The position numbers and the translations under genes are program-made. From positions 24,900 to 88,899 of the forward strand of contig JADFSR010000018.1 of assembly GCA_022560615.1 (NCBI GenBank): a DNA stretch of 64,000 nt, written 5' to 3'. The stretch comes from Gemmatimonadota bacterium (GTDB lineage: Bacteria; Gemmatimonadota; Gemmatimonadetes; Longimicrobiales; Gaopeijiaceae). Below the pieces are notes generated by a model. That model was not told the origin of the DNA. It worked only from the letters and a program-made list of their open reading frames with translations, and did not search any database. Shown piece after piece: positions 1 to 8,624 of the stretch (position 1 is the stretch's first letter; each line of letters opens with the position of its first letter).

Positions 1-1
1 T

Positions 2-175
2 TGGGGCGGAGCAGCCGGCACCTGGTTCTGGATCGACCCGGCCGAAGATCTGATCTTCGTCGGCATGATTCAGCAACGAGGCGGTCCTCGGCGTCCCAAC
101 GTGCGCTCGATTTCGCACCGACTAACGTATCAGGCCATCATCGAGCCGCTGGCCGAGATGCACGAGGACGAGTAG
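2..175 (+). CDS. Serine hydrolase (class C beta-lactamase-like), C-terminal fragment
   Basis: Reading from base 2, an open frame of 57 codons ends at the TAG at 173-175. The peptide opens with a Gly-Gly-Ala-Ala-Gly-Thr run followed by a Trp-Phe-Trp-Ile-Asp-Pro stretch. This is the usual end of penicillin-binding-protein-like or EstB-type serine hydrolases, where the GG(A)xGT segment replaces the KTG motif. The catalytic SxxK lies before the window. The 5' part is cut by the window edge, so substrate cannot be judged. The gene converges on the minus-strand phoD gene, 16 bp away. Confidence 0.7.
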   Translation, partial: WGGAAGTWFWIDPAEDLIFVGMIQQRGGPRRPNVRSISHRLTYQAIIEPLAEMHEDE

Positions 176-191
176 GGGCCACCTGACTCGG

Positions 192-1775
192 CTAGCCTTC
201 CTGCGCGCCCGGCCTCCCATTCTCCACCACGAACGTCGCACGCGTCTCAATAGCCGCACCCGGTTCGGTGACCACAGGCACGATCTTGAACTCGCTGGTC
301 CACAGATCGGGCGTCACCTCCGCGGTCACGTAGCCTCGCTGGCCGTTGTAGAACTTGATGTGTGGATTGTCCGAGAGTCGGCGCTCGCCGCCGGCTGTCA
401 TGTCCTGGCCGTCGCCATTGGAGCTGATCGAGGTACCCACGAGCTCGGTTGCGACGACGGGTGACGTCAGGTCGTCGAAGTCCGTGTGCAGGTCGGCCAC
501 CCAGTGCGAGTGGATGTCTCCGGTGAGCACGATGGGGTTGGGCGTGCCGACCTCGGCGAGCAGGCCGAGCAGCGCCTGACGTTCGGCCGGATAGCCGTCC
601 CACATGTCCATCGACCACGTCTCATCGCCATCCTCGTTGTTCCCGCGTAGACGGGCCATCATCACCTGCTGGGCGAGCACGTTCCAGCGGGCGTCGGTAG
701 CCGCCAGACCCTCGAAGAGCCAGTCTCGCTGACGTGCGCCGAGGATCGACTGGTCGCTCGCGATGTGCTGAGCGCAACTCGGTTGCGTGCGGTCACCGCA
801 CGGTTGGTCGCTCCGGTACTGACGGGTGTCGAGCACGTCCATCTCGATCAGGTTGCCGAAGCGGAGCCGGCGGTACAGCTGCGCGTCCGGACCGACCGGC
901 ATCGCAGCCCGCCGTAGCGGCATGAACTCGTAAAAGGCCTGGTAGGCGGCCGCGCGGCGCAGAAGTAACTCCTCCACCGTCTGCTCGTCCTCGGCGACGT
1001 CGTCCGCATAGTTGTTGTCGACCTCGTGGTCGTCCCACGTCACCACCCAAGGCGCGGACGCGTGGGCCGCGATGAGATTCGGATCTGAGCGATACATCGT
1101 GTACCGCGCACGATAGTCGTCGAGCGTCATGGGCTCGGGAGCCTCGTGGTGCCGGACGAGGTTCTGACCGTAGGACATCTCGTAGATGTAGTCGCCGAGA
1201 TGCACGATCAGATCGACGTTCTCGTCGGCGAGGTGCCGCAAGGCGGTGAAGAGCCCGTGCTCGTAGTGCTGACACGACGCGAACGCGAACCGGAAGCGAT
1301 CGACTGCAGCACCGAAGGCAGGGGCGGTCTTGGTGCGTGCTACCGGGCTCACTTGGCCTCCGGCCATCAGCCGATAGAAGTACTCACGCCCGGGCTCCAA
1401 GCCGGCGACCTCGACGTGGACCGAGTGGCCCAGCTGGGGCGTTGCCGAGGCACTTCCGGACTGCGCGATCCGCCGAAAGCTGTCATCCTCCGCGATCTCC
1501 CAGTCGACCCCGACCGCCTGATCGGCAGCCCCGGCGGCTTCGAGCGCCGAACGTGCCAGGCGGCTCCACAGGACGACACCGTCGGGGGACGGGTCGCCGG
1601 AGGCGACACCCAGCGTGAAGGGATTCGACGAGAGCGCCAACGAGCGCTCGGTCCCGCAGGCGGGAAGAGAGCCCAGCGCGACGAGCCCGGTCACGCCTCC
1701 CGTGAGTCGAAGGAAGTCGCGACGTGTGCCGCGCATGTGAAAGAGGTCGTACCACTCGACGTCGCGTGTTTTCAT
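192..1775 (-). CDS. phoD: PhoD-family alkaline phosphatase/phosphodiesterase, Tat-exported
   Basis: The product of 527 residues is a Ca/Fe-dependent extracytoplasmic phosphatase that would release phosphate from organic mono- and diesters. The N-terminus has a twin-arginine motif (RRDFLRL, about residues 19-25), a hydrophobic stretch and a Cys at the signal end, so Tat export and possible lipidation are likely. Metal-binding motifs of the PhoD family are visible: FASCQ, HLGDYIYE, WDDHEVDNN and LTGDIHSHW. The start is set at the ATG at 1773-1775 because it overlaps the stop of the upstream frame (ATGA). An in-frame extension to 2336 is open but is not PhoD sequence beyond this point. It is last in a minus-strand cluster with a TRAP solute-binding protein and a serine hydrolase. 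Confidence 0.9.
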   Translation of the reverse strand: MKTRDVEWYDLFHMRGTRRDFLRLTGGVTGLVALGSLPACGTERSLALSSNPFTLGVASGDPSPDGVVLWSRLARSALEAAGAADQAVGVDWEIAEDDSFRRIAQSGSASATPQLGHSVHVEVAGLEPGREYFYRLMAGGQVSPVARTKTAPAFGAAVDRFRFAFASCQHYEHGLFTALRHLADENVDLIVHLGDYIYEMSYGQNLVRHHEAPEPMTLDDYRARYTMYRSDPNLIAAHASAPWVVTWDDHEVDNNYADDVAEDEQTVEELLLRRAAAYQAFYEFMPLRRAAMPVGPDAQLYRRLRFGNLIEMDVLDTRQYRSDQPCGDRTQPSCAQHIASDQSILGARQRDWLFEGLAATDARWNVLAQQVMMARLRGNNEDGDETWSMDMWDGYPAERQALLGLLAEVGTPNPIVLTGDIHSHWVADLHTDFDDLTSPVVATELVGTSISSNGDGQDMTAGGERRLSDNPHIKFYNGQRGYVTAEVTPDLWTSEFKIVPVVTEPGAAIETRATFVVENGRPGAQEG

Positions 1776-2382
1776 CGTGTGCCTTCTCTCAAGACGCGCT
1801 CTGCCCGCGCGGGGTTGAAGCTTCCGCAAACGCAAAAGCGGGCCATGTACGCACATGCCTGTTCGGGCGTTCGTCGTCCCGACCGGACCCACTCGACCAT
1901 CTTCTTGGCCAGGGTTCCCGAGACCATGCCGTGCCCGCACATCGTCGCCAGCCGACGTGGCGCGTCGTTCACCGGACCGTATTTCAACGCGGTCTCGAGA
2001 AAGGTCCGTTGTTTCGGTACGCAGTTCTGGTCGTTGTAGCCGCGGGCCGGCATCGCGGTCACGATGTAGTCGTCGGTGAAGTCTGGAAGACGTCCGTAGC
2101 GGTGGAGCGTGTGCCGCATCGGCCTCGTCCATCGCGACCTCGATGATGCACGACATGACCTTCTCGTCGAAGATCTCGGGGTTGAGCAGTCCGAGTGCTC
2201 GGTCGGTCATCAGGCTCGTCACCGGATTGTGTTCCTCGAATCGAACCGGACAGGAGGCGAGCGCGACGGTCACCTTCTGAACGTCGCGAAAGCGCGTGCC
2301 TACGCCGGGACGGCCCAGCTCGACGGTGAGTCCCACGGTACCGACGTCGATGCGGCCCGTGACGTCGTTGGTCGATCCTCAT
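1772..2382 (-). pseudogene. Cys-rich conserved protein, disrupted by two frame breaks
   Basis: Coding-like sequence runs through three frames on the minus strand. An ATG at 2380-2382 overlaps the dctP stop as ATGA and gives MRID. After about 2369 the frame changes by +1 and continues as a convincing protein (NDVTGRIDVGTVGLTVELG and onward). Near 2110-2119 it changes by +1 again and runs to a TGA at 1772-1774 that overlaps the phoD start. The conceptual product is about 200 residues, with Cys clusters near its end (QNC, TMCGHG, ACAYMARFCVCG), which hints at a metal or Fe-S site. I do not recognise the family with confidence. Both ends keep the ATGA coupling, so the gene was recently intact or the breaks are sequence errors. 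Confidence 0.55.
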
Positions 2383-3353
2383 CGACTTCCCTCGTCTGCC
2401 AGAGCGAGCGCCCTTTCGATCCAGGCTCGGCCACCCGGAACCTGAGCGCCGAAGTCATCGTACACGGGAGCGCTTTCGCGGACAAAGGCATCCCGATCCA
2501 CCTCGTTGATCTGCATGCCCGAGGCGGCCAGCTCGGTGAGAAGTCTCTCGTCGATCGCGCGGGCGGCCTCGAACACGAACGCTTGCGTGTCCCGCGCAAC
2601 GGCCGCGAGCAGCTCGCGCACGTCTTCGGGAAGGCGGTCCCACGCGTTGGGTGCGACGATGAGGTACGCGGGACTGTAGACGTGGCCGGTCAGCGACAGG
2701 AACGGCTGGACGTCGTCGAAGGACGCGGTGGCGATGTTGGTGAGCGGGTTTTCCTGGCCGTCCATGACTCCGGTTTGAAGTGCCATGAACACCTCGGAGA
2801 AGGGCATCGGGGAGGGGTTCGCGCCCCACGCCCGGAAGAGCGCGATCCGCCAGGGGCTGTTCGGAGTTCGGATCTTCATGCCGTCCAGGTCGGCTGGAGA
2901 GACTATGGGCCGAACGCTGTTGGTCACATGGCGAAAGCCGTTTTCCCAGAGCGCGAGCACGCGATACCCCTCCCGCTCGGCGAGCGGCGCGAGCTCGGGC
3001 CAAAAGAGCGTGCGCTCGATCTCGCGCATCTGTGCGCGGTCACGCACCAGGTACGGCATGTCGAAGAGCGCGAACGCGGGCACTACCGAAGACATGACGG
3101 TCGACGGCACCGAGAGATCGACGGTGCCGAGCTTCAACTTCTGCAGCACCTCGCGGTCGTCGCCGAGTTGGGCGGAACCGTAGACCACGACGGTGGCGCG
3201 ACCCGCCAATCTCTGGTTCGCGATACGCGCGAACTCGTCGGCCGAGATCGCGATGAGTGATTCGGGCGGCGCGGAGTGGGCGAGCTTGAGCTCGAGGTGC
3301 CCGGGCTCAGCACATGCCGTCAGCGCTAGCGTGAGGAAGACGAGGCGACGCAT
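2379..3353 (-). CDS. dctP: TRAP transporter solute-binding protein, DctP family
   Basis: This 324-residue product is a periplasmic receptor that binds an organic-acid-type solute for a tripartite ATP-independent transporter. It has a short N-terminal signal ending at a lipobox-like LTAC (Cys about residue 13), so it may be membrane-anchored. Family landmarks are clear: a KIRTPNSPWR segment with the Arg that usually grips the carboxylate, PMPFSEVFMALQTGVMDGQENP, and a C-terminal helix region. No DctQ or DctM membrane subunit lies in the window, so it is an orphan here. The start ATG at 3351-3353 is 5 bp after the serine hydrolase stop and gives the normal family length. A 453-codon open frame that extends further upstream is not supported by homology. 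Confidence 0.88.
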   Translation of the reverse strand: MRRLVFLTLALTACAEPGHLELKLAHSAPPESLIAISADEFARIANQRLAGRATVVVYGSAQLGDDREVLQKLKLGTVDLSVPSTVMSSVVPAFALFDMPYLVRDRAQMREIERTLFWPELAPLAEREGYRVLALWENGFRHVTNSVRPIVSPADLDGMKIRTPNSPWRIALFRAWGANPSPMPFSEVFMALQTGVMDGQENPLTNIATASFDDVQPFLSLTGHVYSPAYLIVAPNAWDRLPEDVRELLAAVARDTQAFVFEAARAIDERLLTELAASGMQINEVDRDAFVRESAPVYDDFGAQVPGGRAWIERALALADEGSR

Positions 3354-3358
3354 CGACT

Positions 3359-4858
3359 TCAGTCGGACTCGGGGATCGCTTCCATGAGCTTCTCCAACGC
3401 CAGGTTCAGGATCCGACTGCCCGGCCCGCTTCCGCGAAAGTGCCCGAGCCGCACGACCACCAAGTCGTGCGTGGGAATGATGATGGTGCGCTGACCACCG
3501 CCGCCGGACGCGTAGTACGCGCTCTGGGGGACTGGCATGCCGCCGGTTCCGTTCAGCCAGAAGAGGCCCCCGTATATCGGGCTGTCCCATGCGGGAGCGG
3601 GGGAGCTGACGAAGTCGACGTACCCCTCCGGCAACAGGCGCTCCCCGTTCCAAACGCCGTCTTGCAGGTAAAGCATGCCGATGCGGGCCCAGTTCCTGGC
3701 GGTGCCGTAGTCGTAGCCCGTGAGCTGGAAGTTGCCCCACGGGTCGGTCTCGAGCACCTGGCGGCGGATCCCGATCTTGTCGAAGAGCGCTCGCTGTGGG
3801 AAGGTGAGGTACTGCTCGCCTCGCGCCTCGACCGTGCGACGAATGACGTAGCCCAGCGAGAGCGGATCGGAGTTCCGGTACCGGCCCTCGGTGTTCGCGT
3901 CGAACTGCATGGGCCGGTTCACGGAGAAGTCGAAAATGTCGACCGCGCCGGTGTACACGTACATGTGATCAGGGTATCCGCTGTTCGGCCCGTAGTCCGG
4001 ATCACGCGGCGCAGTGAAGTGCAGCCCGCTGCTCATGCGCAGGAGGTCGGAGACGCGGATCGCCCCACGCGGGTCGTCGGGCCGCTCGTGCCACTCGGGC
4101 ACCGGTGCGGGGTCGTCGAGCGCGAACTCCCCTTCGTGAATGAGCAGCCCGATGAGCGTCGCGGTGAGGCTCTTGCCCATGGACCAGCTCTCGAGCTGCG
4201 TATCGAGTCCGATCCCCTGCATGTACCGCTCGGCGATGATCTTGCCGCGGTGCGTGACCAGGAACGCAGCCGTGTATGCCTCCGGGTCGGAGAACGCCAG
4301 ATCGACCGCTTGCTCGAGCGCGGCTCGGTCGATCTCGGGCCCGAGCGGCTCATCGGGAAGAAGATCCCCCATCGGCCACGGCGTGCTTTCGGCGGGGGGT
4401 AAGGTGGACACGACCGGCACGGGGTCGAAGAACGGCGCTCTCTCACCCGCCGGCAGCAGCACGCACCCCTGGTCGCCCGTATAGACGGCGGTACGCGTGA
4501 CCGAGTCCCCGTAGGACATGCTGAGCGTCTGCGCGTCGCGATCGATCATCGGCCGGGAGACGTTCGGCAGCTCGCTCTCGGGCATCATGAAGTAACCCGA
4601 CGTATACAGCGCTTCATCGATATCGCGGCCCGAGACGAAGACGGCCGAGCACATCACCTTGGTGTAGCCAGCGACTCCCAGCTCGAGGTCGCTGCCCTCG
4701 GGGATGTACCGGAAGTCGCCGGCCGGTGCCGAGACGCCCGCGCCCGCGGGCGCGTCATCCGCGGAGGAGCACGCCAGGAACGCGACTGCCGTGACCGCGA
4801 GGCACGTGCGGCGACGGAAAGCCACCACCGCCTCCGATCTGAGTGTGAACCTTACCAT
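3359..4858 (-). CDS. Serine hydrolase, beta-lactamase/EstB fold, exported
   Basis: The product has 499 residues. An N-terminal signal reaches a lipobox-like FLACSS near residue 30, suggesting a lipoprotein. About 150 residues without a recognised domain follow. The C-terminal two thirds is a class C beta-lactamase/transpeptidase-like domain: SMGK is the SxxK nucleophile motif, YRNSD is the second-element Tyr-x-Asn, and a Gly-rich GGGGQR segment stands where KTG is found in true beta-lactamases. The last point suggests an esterase or peptidase rather than an antibiotic-degrading enzyme. The start ATG at 4856-4858 is the one that places the signal peptide at the N-terminus. It is first in the cluster that continues with dctP and phoD. 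Confidence 0.85.
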   Translation of the reverse strand: MVRFTLRSEAVVAFRRRTCLAVTAVAFLACSSADDAPAGAGVSAPAGDFRYIPEGSDLELGVAGYTKVMCSAVFVSGRDIDEALYTSGYFMMPESELPNVSRPMIDRDAQTLSMSYGDSVTRTAVYTGDQGCVLLPAGERAPFFDPVPVVSTLPPAESTPWPMGDLLPDEPLGPEIDRAALEQAVDLAFSDPEAYTAAFLVTHRGKIIAERYMQGIGLDTQLESWSMGKSLTATLIGLLIHEGEFALDDPAPVPEWHERPDDPRGAIRVSDLLRMSSGLHFTAPRDPDYGPNSGYPDHMYVYTGAVDIFDFSVNRPMQFDANTEGRYRNSDPLSLGYVIRRTVEARGEQYLTFPQRALFDKIGIRRQVLETDPWGNFQLTGYDYGTARNWARIGMLYLQDGVWNGERLLPEGYVDFVSSPAPAWDSPIYGGLFWLNGTGGMPVPQSAYYASGGGGQRTIIIPTHDLVVVRLGHFRGSGPGSRILNLALEKLMEAIPESD

Positions 4859-4969
4859 CAGGCACAGTACGCCCTGTGGAGAAGCCTGTCCAAGCGGCAC
4901 TCGGCGCGACAAGTTGCCGACCCGACCGGACCCGAACGGATCAGCTCCGACCCCAAGTGAGATTCCCTC

Positions 4970-5416
4970 ATGAAGTCGATCACCTTCTAGGACATCGAGT
5001 CCCTGGCCTTCGAGGACGCCGATGACCCGCGCATCGAGTAGCCGACCGACGTGCTCGTCCGGGTTAGCGCCCAGGGTATCTGTGGCTCCGATCTTCATCC
5101 GTATTTCGGTCGCGAACGGGGTCTCGACGTCTGTACGGTCATGGGACACGAGCTCGTCGGTGAGATCGTCGAGGCGGGAGAGCCTCACCTCGTGCTTGCG
5201 CCTGGTGAGATTCACGACCGCAACCTGACGTATTCCGGAGGACGATGCCCGGCACGTCACTACCTGCCGGCATCCCTGCGTTTGGCGCAGCGAGACGCCG
5301 ATCTCATCGGCGCACTGATCTCGCACCGGCTGCTGCTCTGCGAGGGAGTCGAAGCCTATCGGATGTTTGCCGAGTGCCGCGAGGGGTGCAGAAAAGTAGT
5401 GCTCATCCCGAGCTAG
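4970..5416 (+). pseudogene. Zinc-dependent alcohol/formaldehyde dehydrogenase remnant
   Basis: In a single frame from ATG 4970 to TAG 5414-5416 the translation follows the start of medium-chain zinc dehydrogenases: MKSITF, then a stop at 4988-4990, then DIESLAFEDADDPRIE, then a stop at 5039-5041, then PTDVLVRV. It goes on through GICGSDLHPYFGRE and VMGHELVGEIVEAG (catalytic-zinc Cys and His). It then jumps to the family C-terminus (RNLTYSGGRCPARHY, ISHRL, GCRKVVLIP). The middle of the enzyme, including the structural zinc lobe and the Rossmann fold, is gone, leaving about 148 codons against about 345-390 normally. Both stops are one base from Gln or Glu codons. This is a decayed gene, not a short protein. 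Confidence 0.85.
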
Positions 5417-5449
5417 AATCGGGATCTGCTGGACTTCTACGGCCGGATG

Positions 5450-6061
5450 CTAGACGCGGACCCACCAGTTCTTCGACTTGCCGCCTTCGACCCGCTTGAA
5501 TCCCACTTCCTTCAAGTCGCCTCGAAGCGCGTCGGTCAGGCGCTCGGCCTCCTTGGCGCTGAGGTCGCCCTCGAGCTTCAGTACGGTTCCTCCGTCGCCG
5601 CCGATGGCGACCTTCACGTCGCGCGCCGGATCGCCGAGCTCACGTAGTTGGCGAGCGAGGTCGTTCGCGAAGGCCCGTCGATCGTCCTTGGTGACGACCC
5701 GGTCCTTGCGCTTCCTCTTTTTCTCTTCGTCCGCGCGTGCGTCCGTCCAGGTGAGCATCACTCCTGGCAGCGACATGGGCAGTCCGATCGCGAGTCCGAA
5801 GAGCAGCATCGCGCCCGCCGAGGCAAGCTCCGGCTGCCCACCGATCGAGTCGAGCATCGAGGTGACCATCCAGTAGGCCGCGCCTCCACCCAGGCCGACG
5901 GACACGACCGCGAAGACCGCGATGCCCGCGCGTTTCACGTTGAGCAGCATCTCGTGCCCACGAGGCTTGCGCAGCAGCCAAGTGGTGCCGAGTGACGTGC
6001 TCAAGCCGCCGAGCAACATCGCGACGATCTGCGGCGCGTACTGTCCCAGTCCGCTTTCCAT
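5450..6061 (-). CDS. Membrane protein of unknown function with cytosolic tail
   Basis: The 203-residue product has three probable membrane helices, at about residues 8-28, 46-68 and 82-105. A highly charged linker (DEEKKRKRKDR, about 113-123) and a soluble C-terminal domain of about 80 residues ending in NWWVRV follow. The tail contains a KVAIGGDGGTVLKLEGDLSAKEAERLTDAL stretch that looks like a small alpha/beta domain. I do not recognise the family. The start ATG at 6059-6061 is the only one that precedes the first helix. The gene is monocistronic, convergent with the dehydrogenase remnant and divergent from vapBC. Confidence 0.65.
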   Translation of the reverse strand: MESGLGQYAPQIVAMLLGGLSTSLGTTWLLRKPRGHEMLLNVKRAGIAVFAVVSVGLGGGAAYWMVTSMLDSIGGQPELASAGAMLLFGLAIGLPMSLPGVMLTWTDARADEEKKRKRKDRVVTKDDRRAFANDLARQLRELGDPARDVKVAIGGDGGTVLKLEGDLSAKEAERLTDALRGDLKEVGFKRVEGGKSKNWWVRV

Positions 6062-6157
6062 GCGGAGAAGCTAGCGGGCGCTTGCGCAGACGTCCCGTTC
6101 ACGCATTCGCTTCGCCCGGCTTGCACTGCACGTTTCTCTGTACGCGTCCTCAATGGA

Positions 6158-6187
6158 TGTGTAGATTAATGTGTGGAGGTACACACA
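6158..6187. promoter_or_regulatory. Candidate vapBC operator at the vapB start
   Basis: Two direct TGTGTRG copies start at 6158 and 6170, 12 bp apart. The second forms an inverted repeat TGTGTG (6170-6175) / CACACA (6182-6187) around the GGAGG ribosome site at 6175-6179. Symmetrical sites at this place usually bind the VapBC complex for autorepression. That role is inferred from the family; only the repeats are seen. Confidence 0.45.
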
Positions 6188-6387
6188 TGGCGACCAACTT
6201 AGCTCTCGACCCGGACTTGCTCGACCGTGCGCTGGCGGTTAGCGGGCAAAAAACGAAGAAAGCAGCGGTGACCAAAGCCCTCGAGGAATTTATCGCCCGC
6301 CGCGAGCAACGGGAGATCCTCGATCTTTTCGGCAAGCTCGACTGGGACCCCGACTACGACTACAAAACGGAGCGCTCACGGGGGTGA
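6187..6387 (+). CDS. vapB: VapB-type antitoxin
   Basis: This 66-residue product is the antitoxin half of a type II pair. The N-terminal MATNLALDPDLLDRAL segment is the ribbon-helix-helix DNA-binding region of the short VapB/DUF2191-like antitoxins. The KTKKAAVTKALEEFIARREQ helix follows. The acidic and aromatic tail (LDWDPDYDYKTERSRG) should wrap the VapC active site. A GGAGG site lies 7 bases upstream of ATG 6187. The stop overlaps the toxin start by 4 bp (GTGA), so toxin translation is coupled to the antitoxin. Confidence 0.85.
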   Translation: MATNLALDPDLLDRALAVSGQKTKKAAVTKALEEFIARREQREILDLFGKLDWDPDYDYKTERSRG

Positions 6388-6800
6388 GGCTATTCGTGGA
6401 CACGAGCGTGTGGTCGCTGGCGCTGAGGCGGAACGATCCCGCAGCGATCCCCGAAGTGAGGGCCCTGGGCGAGGCCCTCGAGCAGGGCGACCTCGTGTTC
6501 ACCACGGGTCTCGTTCTCCAGGAGTTGCTCCAGGGCTTCCGGGGCCCGAGGGCCCGGGACGCGATCATCCGCCGGTTCGCCTCCCTGCCTTTCCTCGTTC
6601 CCGAGCGGAGCGACTACATCGAGGCGGCCGGAGTACGTAACGAGTGCAGGCGAAAGGGAGTGCAGGTCGGAACGATCGATGCCCTGTTCGCCGAGCTTTG
6701 CCTGAGCAACGACCTGACGATCCTGACTACCGACCACGACTTCCATCGGATCGCCGACATCCTTCCGCTGTCGTGCTGGAGGTCCACAGCAACCGGCTGA
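6384..6800 (+). CDS. vapC: VapC-type PIN-domain ribonuclease toxin
   Basis: The product has 138 residues and a complete PIN domain. Acidic residues expected to bind Mg/Mn are present: Asp6 (FVDTSVW), Glu47 (LQELLQGF), Asp99 (GTIDALFAEL) and Asp117 (TTDHDF). VapC toxins cut tRNA or rRNA when released from VapB. The start is GTG at 6384, within the vapB stop. Nothing suggests inactivation. It sits between a membrane gene and an M28 peptidase with no phage genes near, so it looks like a stand-alone chromosomal toxin-antitoxin locus. Confidence 0.88.
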   Translation: MRLFVDTSVWSLALRRNDPAAIPEVRALGEALEQGDLVFTTGLVLQELLQGFRGPRARDAIIRRFASLPFLVPERSDYIEAAGVRNECRRKGVQVGTIDALFAELCLSNDLTILTTDHDFHRIADILPLSCWRSTATG

Positions 6801-6953
6801 CGCCTTCCTAGCCCTAGCAGCGAGCGTGATCCCGGCACGAGGTGGATCGTCTCGCCAGCGGCCCTAGCAGCTCGCGCGCACCGAGCTGCGTTCTCATCTT
6901 GTGATCGGCATGGGCCGTTCCGCCGATCTCCCGAGCCTCCGTTGGAGATGGAC

Positions 6954-8615
6954 ATGAAGCGATCTCGAAGCCACCGACTTCTCCCTGGCCTAACCGTCGT
7001 CTCGATGCTCGCGGCGCTCGCGACGTGCGGCGACGCTAGGGCCCCCGAGAACGGTTCGATCACGCAGGACAAGCTCTCCGCCGACCTGCACGTGCTCGCA
7101 CACGATTCGATGGGTGGCCGGTTGGTGGGCTCCGAGCACCTCGGCGCCGCGTCAGAGTGGATTGCCGGGCGGTTCGAAGAGCTGGGCCTCGAGGGCGCGG
7201 GAGACGGAGGAGGGTACTTTCAGCGGTTCGACCTGACGTGGTTCAGCCTGGGCCAGGGCAATCGCTTGACCGTATCTGGTTCTGGTTCGGCGCGCCTGCC
7301 CGGCGACGGGTGGAGCCCTTCCAACGCGAGCGGGACCGGTTCTGTGACGGCGCCTGTCGTCTTCGCCGGCTTCGGCCTCGTGGAGCCCCGGCTCGGCCAT
7401 GACGACTACCTGGGCGAGGACGTGAACGGCCGCATCGTGCTGGTGCTCGATCGCGAGCCCGGGGTGGCCGATCCCGCGAGCCCGTTCGACGGGGTGGTCA
7501 CGACGGAAGCGTCGCGGGAGTGGCGCAAGGTGCTTGCAGCGCAGGAGCGGGGAGCCGTTGGCGTCCTTCTGACGAGGGATATCCACAACCGCACGGCTGT
7601 GGAGGATTGGGATAGGACTCACGCGGCGAATTGGCCCGACGAGCCTCGTCGCATCGAGCGCTTCACGCTCGGGGCCTGGGCGGAGCAGATCACGATCCCC
7701 GCCGCGCGCATCTCGACCGAGCTCGCCGAGGCACTGGTGAACCGGGCGGGGCGATCGCTCGAGGAGCTCGGCATGGAGGCCGAGCGGGCTGAGGGGGGAA
7801 TGGGGTTGCTCGAGCTACCGGGTTCACAGGTCACTATGAACCTGGCAGTGGATCGCCACGACCTTCCAGGCGCCAACGTCATGGCGATGATCGAGGGCTC
7901 GGATCCCGAGCTACGCGACGAGGTCGTGATCATCGGGGCGCACCACGACCACAACGGCGAGACCGAGACCGAGGTCTTCAACGGCGCCGACGACGACGGC
8001 TCCGGCACGGTCGGTGTGATGGCGATCGCCGAGGCGTACGCCCGTGCCGCGGAGCGGGGGGACCGGCCACGTCGAAGCGTGATCTTCGCGATCTGGGATG
8101 CCGAGGAGCGGGGCCTGCTCGGCGCGTGGTACTACACGCTCCGCCCGCTCTTCCCGCTACGGAGCACGGTAGCCAACCTCAACATGGACATGATCGGGCG
8201 GCACGAAGAGGTGCCGCCAGACGGCGGCGGGCGCTTTCGTGGGCTCGAAGTGCAGAGTGCCGAGTCGAACTCCAATGCCACCAACATCCTCGGCTACAGT
8301 CGCACGCCCGAGCTGGCCGCGATGGTGGAGGCCGCGAACCGCTACGACCTCACGCTGCGCATGCGCTACGACAACAACGAGTCGAATCTGTTGCGCCGGT
8401 CGGACCACTGGCCCTTCCTGCAGAACGACGTGCCTGCGGTCTGGTTCCACAACGGTCTGCACCCGGACTACCACACGCCGAACGACACGCCGGAGCGCGT
8501 CGAGTACGAGAAGATGACACGCATCGTCCGGCTTGTGCATCAGACGAGCTGGAACGTGGCGAATGCGGATGGAAGGCCCGCGATCGAAGGGATGGCGTCG
8601 AGGCCGCGGTCGTGA
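6954..8615 (+). CDS. M28-family zinc aminopeptidase, lipoprotein
   Basis: The 553-residue product is an exported di-zinc exopeptidase. An N-terminal signal ends with a lipobox-like LATC near residue 25. A protease-associated-type insert precedes the catalytic domain (about residues 110-240). The zinc ligands lie in HHDHNG, GADDDGSG, DAEERGLLGA, LNMDMIGR and a late HTPNDTPE segment. The start ATG at 6954 is chosen over TTG 6942 and ATG 6948 because a GGAG site at 6944-6947 is 6 bases upstream. The 153-bp gap upstream holds two direct 11-base copies of GCCCTAGCAGC (6811-6821 and 6861-6871) and no gene. It converges on the Tat-exported protein at 8625. Confidence 0.87.
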   Translation: MKRSRSHRLLPGLTVVSMLAALATCGDARAPENGSITQDKLSADLHVLAHDSMGGRLVGSEHLGAASEWIAGRFEELGLEGAGDGGGYFQRFDLTWFSLGQGNRLTVSGSGSARLPGDGWSPSNASGTGSVTAPVVFAGFGLVEPRLGHDDYLGEDVNGRIVLVLDREPGVADPASPFDGVVTTEASREWRKVLAAQERGAVGVLLTRDIHNRTAVEDWDRTHAANWPDEPRRIERFTLGAWAEQITIPAARISTELAEALVNRAGRSLEELGMEAERAEGGMGLLELPGSQVTMNLAVDRHDLPGANVMAMIEGSDPELRDEVVIIGAHHDHNGETETEVFNGADDDGSGTVGVMAIAEAYARAAERGDRPRRSVIFAIWDAEERGLLGAWYYTLRPLFPLRSTVANLNMDMIGRHEEVPPDGGGRFRGLEVQSAESNSNATNILGYSRTPELAAMVEAANRYDLTLRMRYDNNESNLLRRSDHWPFLQNDVPAVWFHNGLHPDYHTPNDTPERVEYEKMTRIVRLVHQTSWNVANADGRPAIEGMASRPRS

Positions 8616-8624
8616 GACCTACGC

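Noticed and set aside
3354..3740. Upstream extension of dctP to 3740
   Set aside because: It overlaps the serine hydrolase end in another frame, and a signal peptide starts at 3353.
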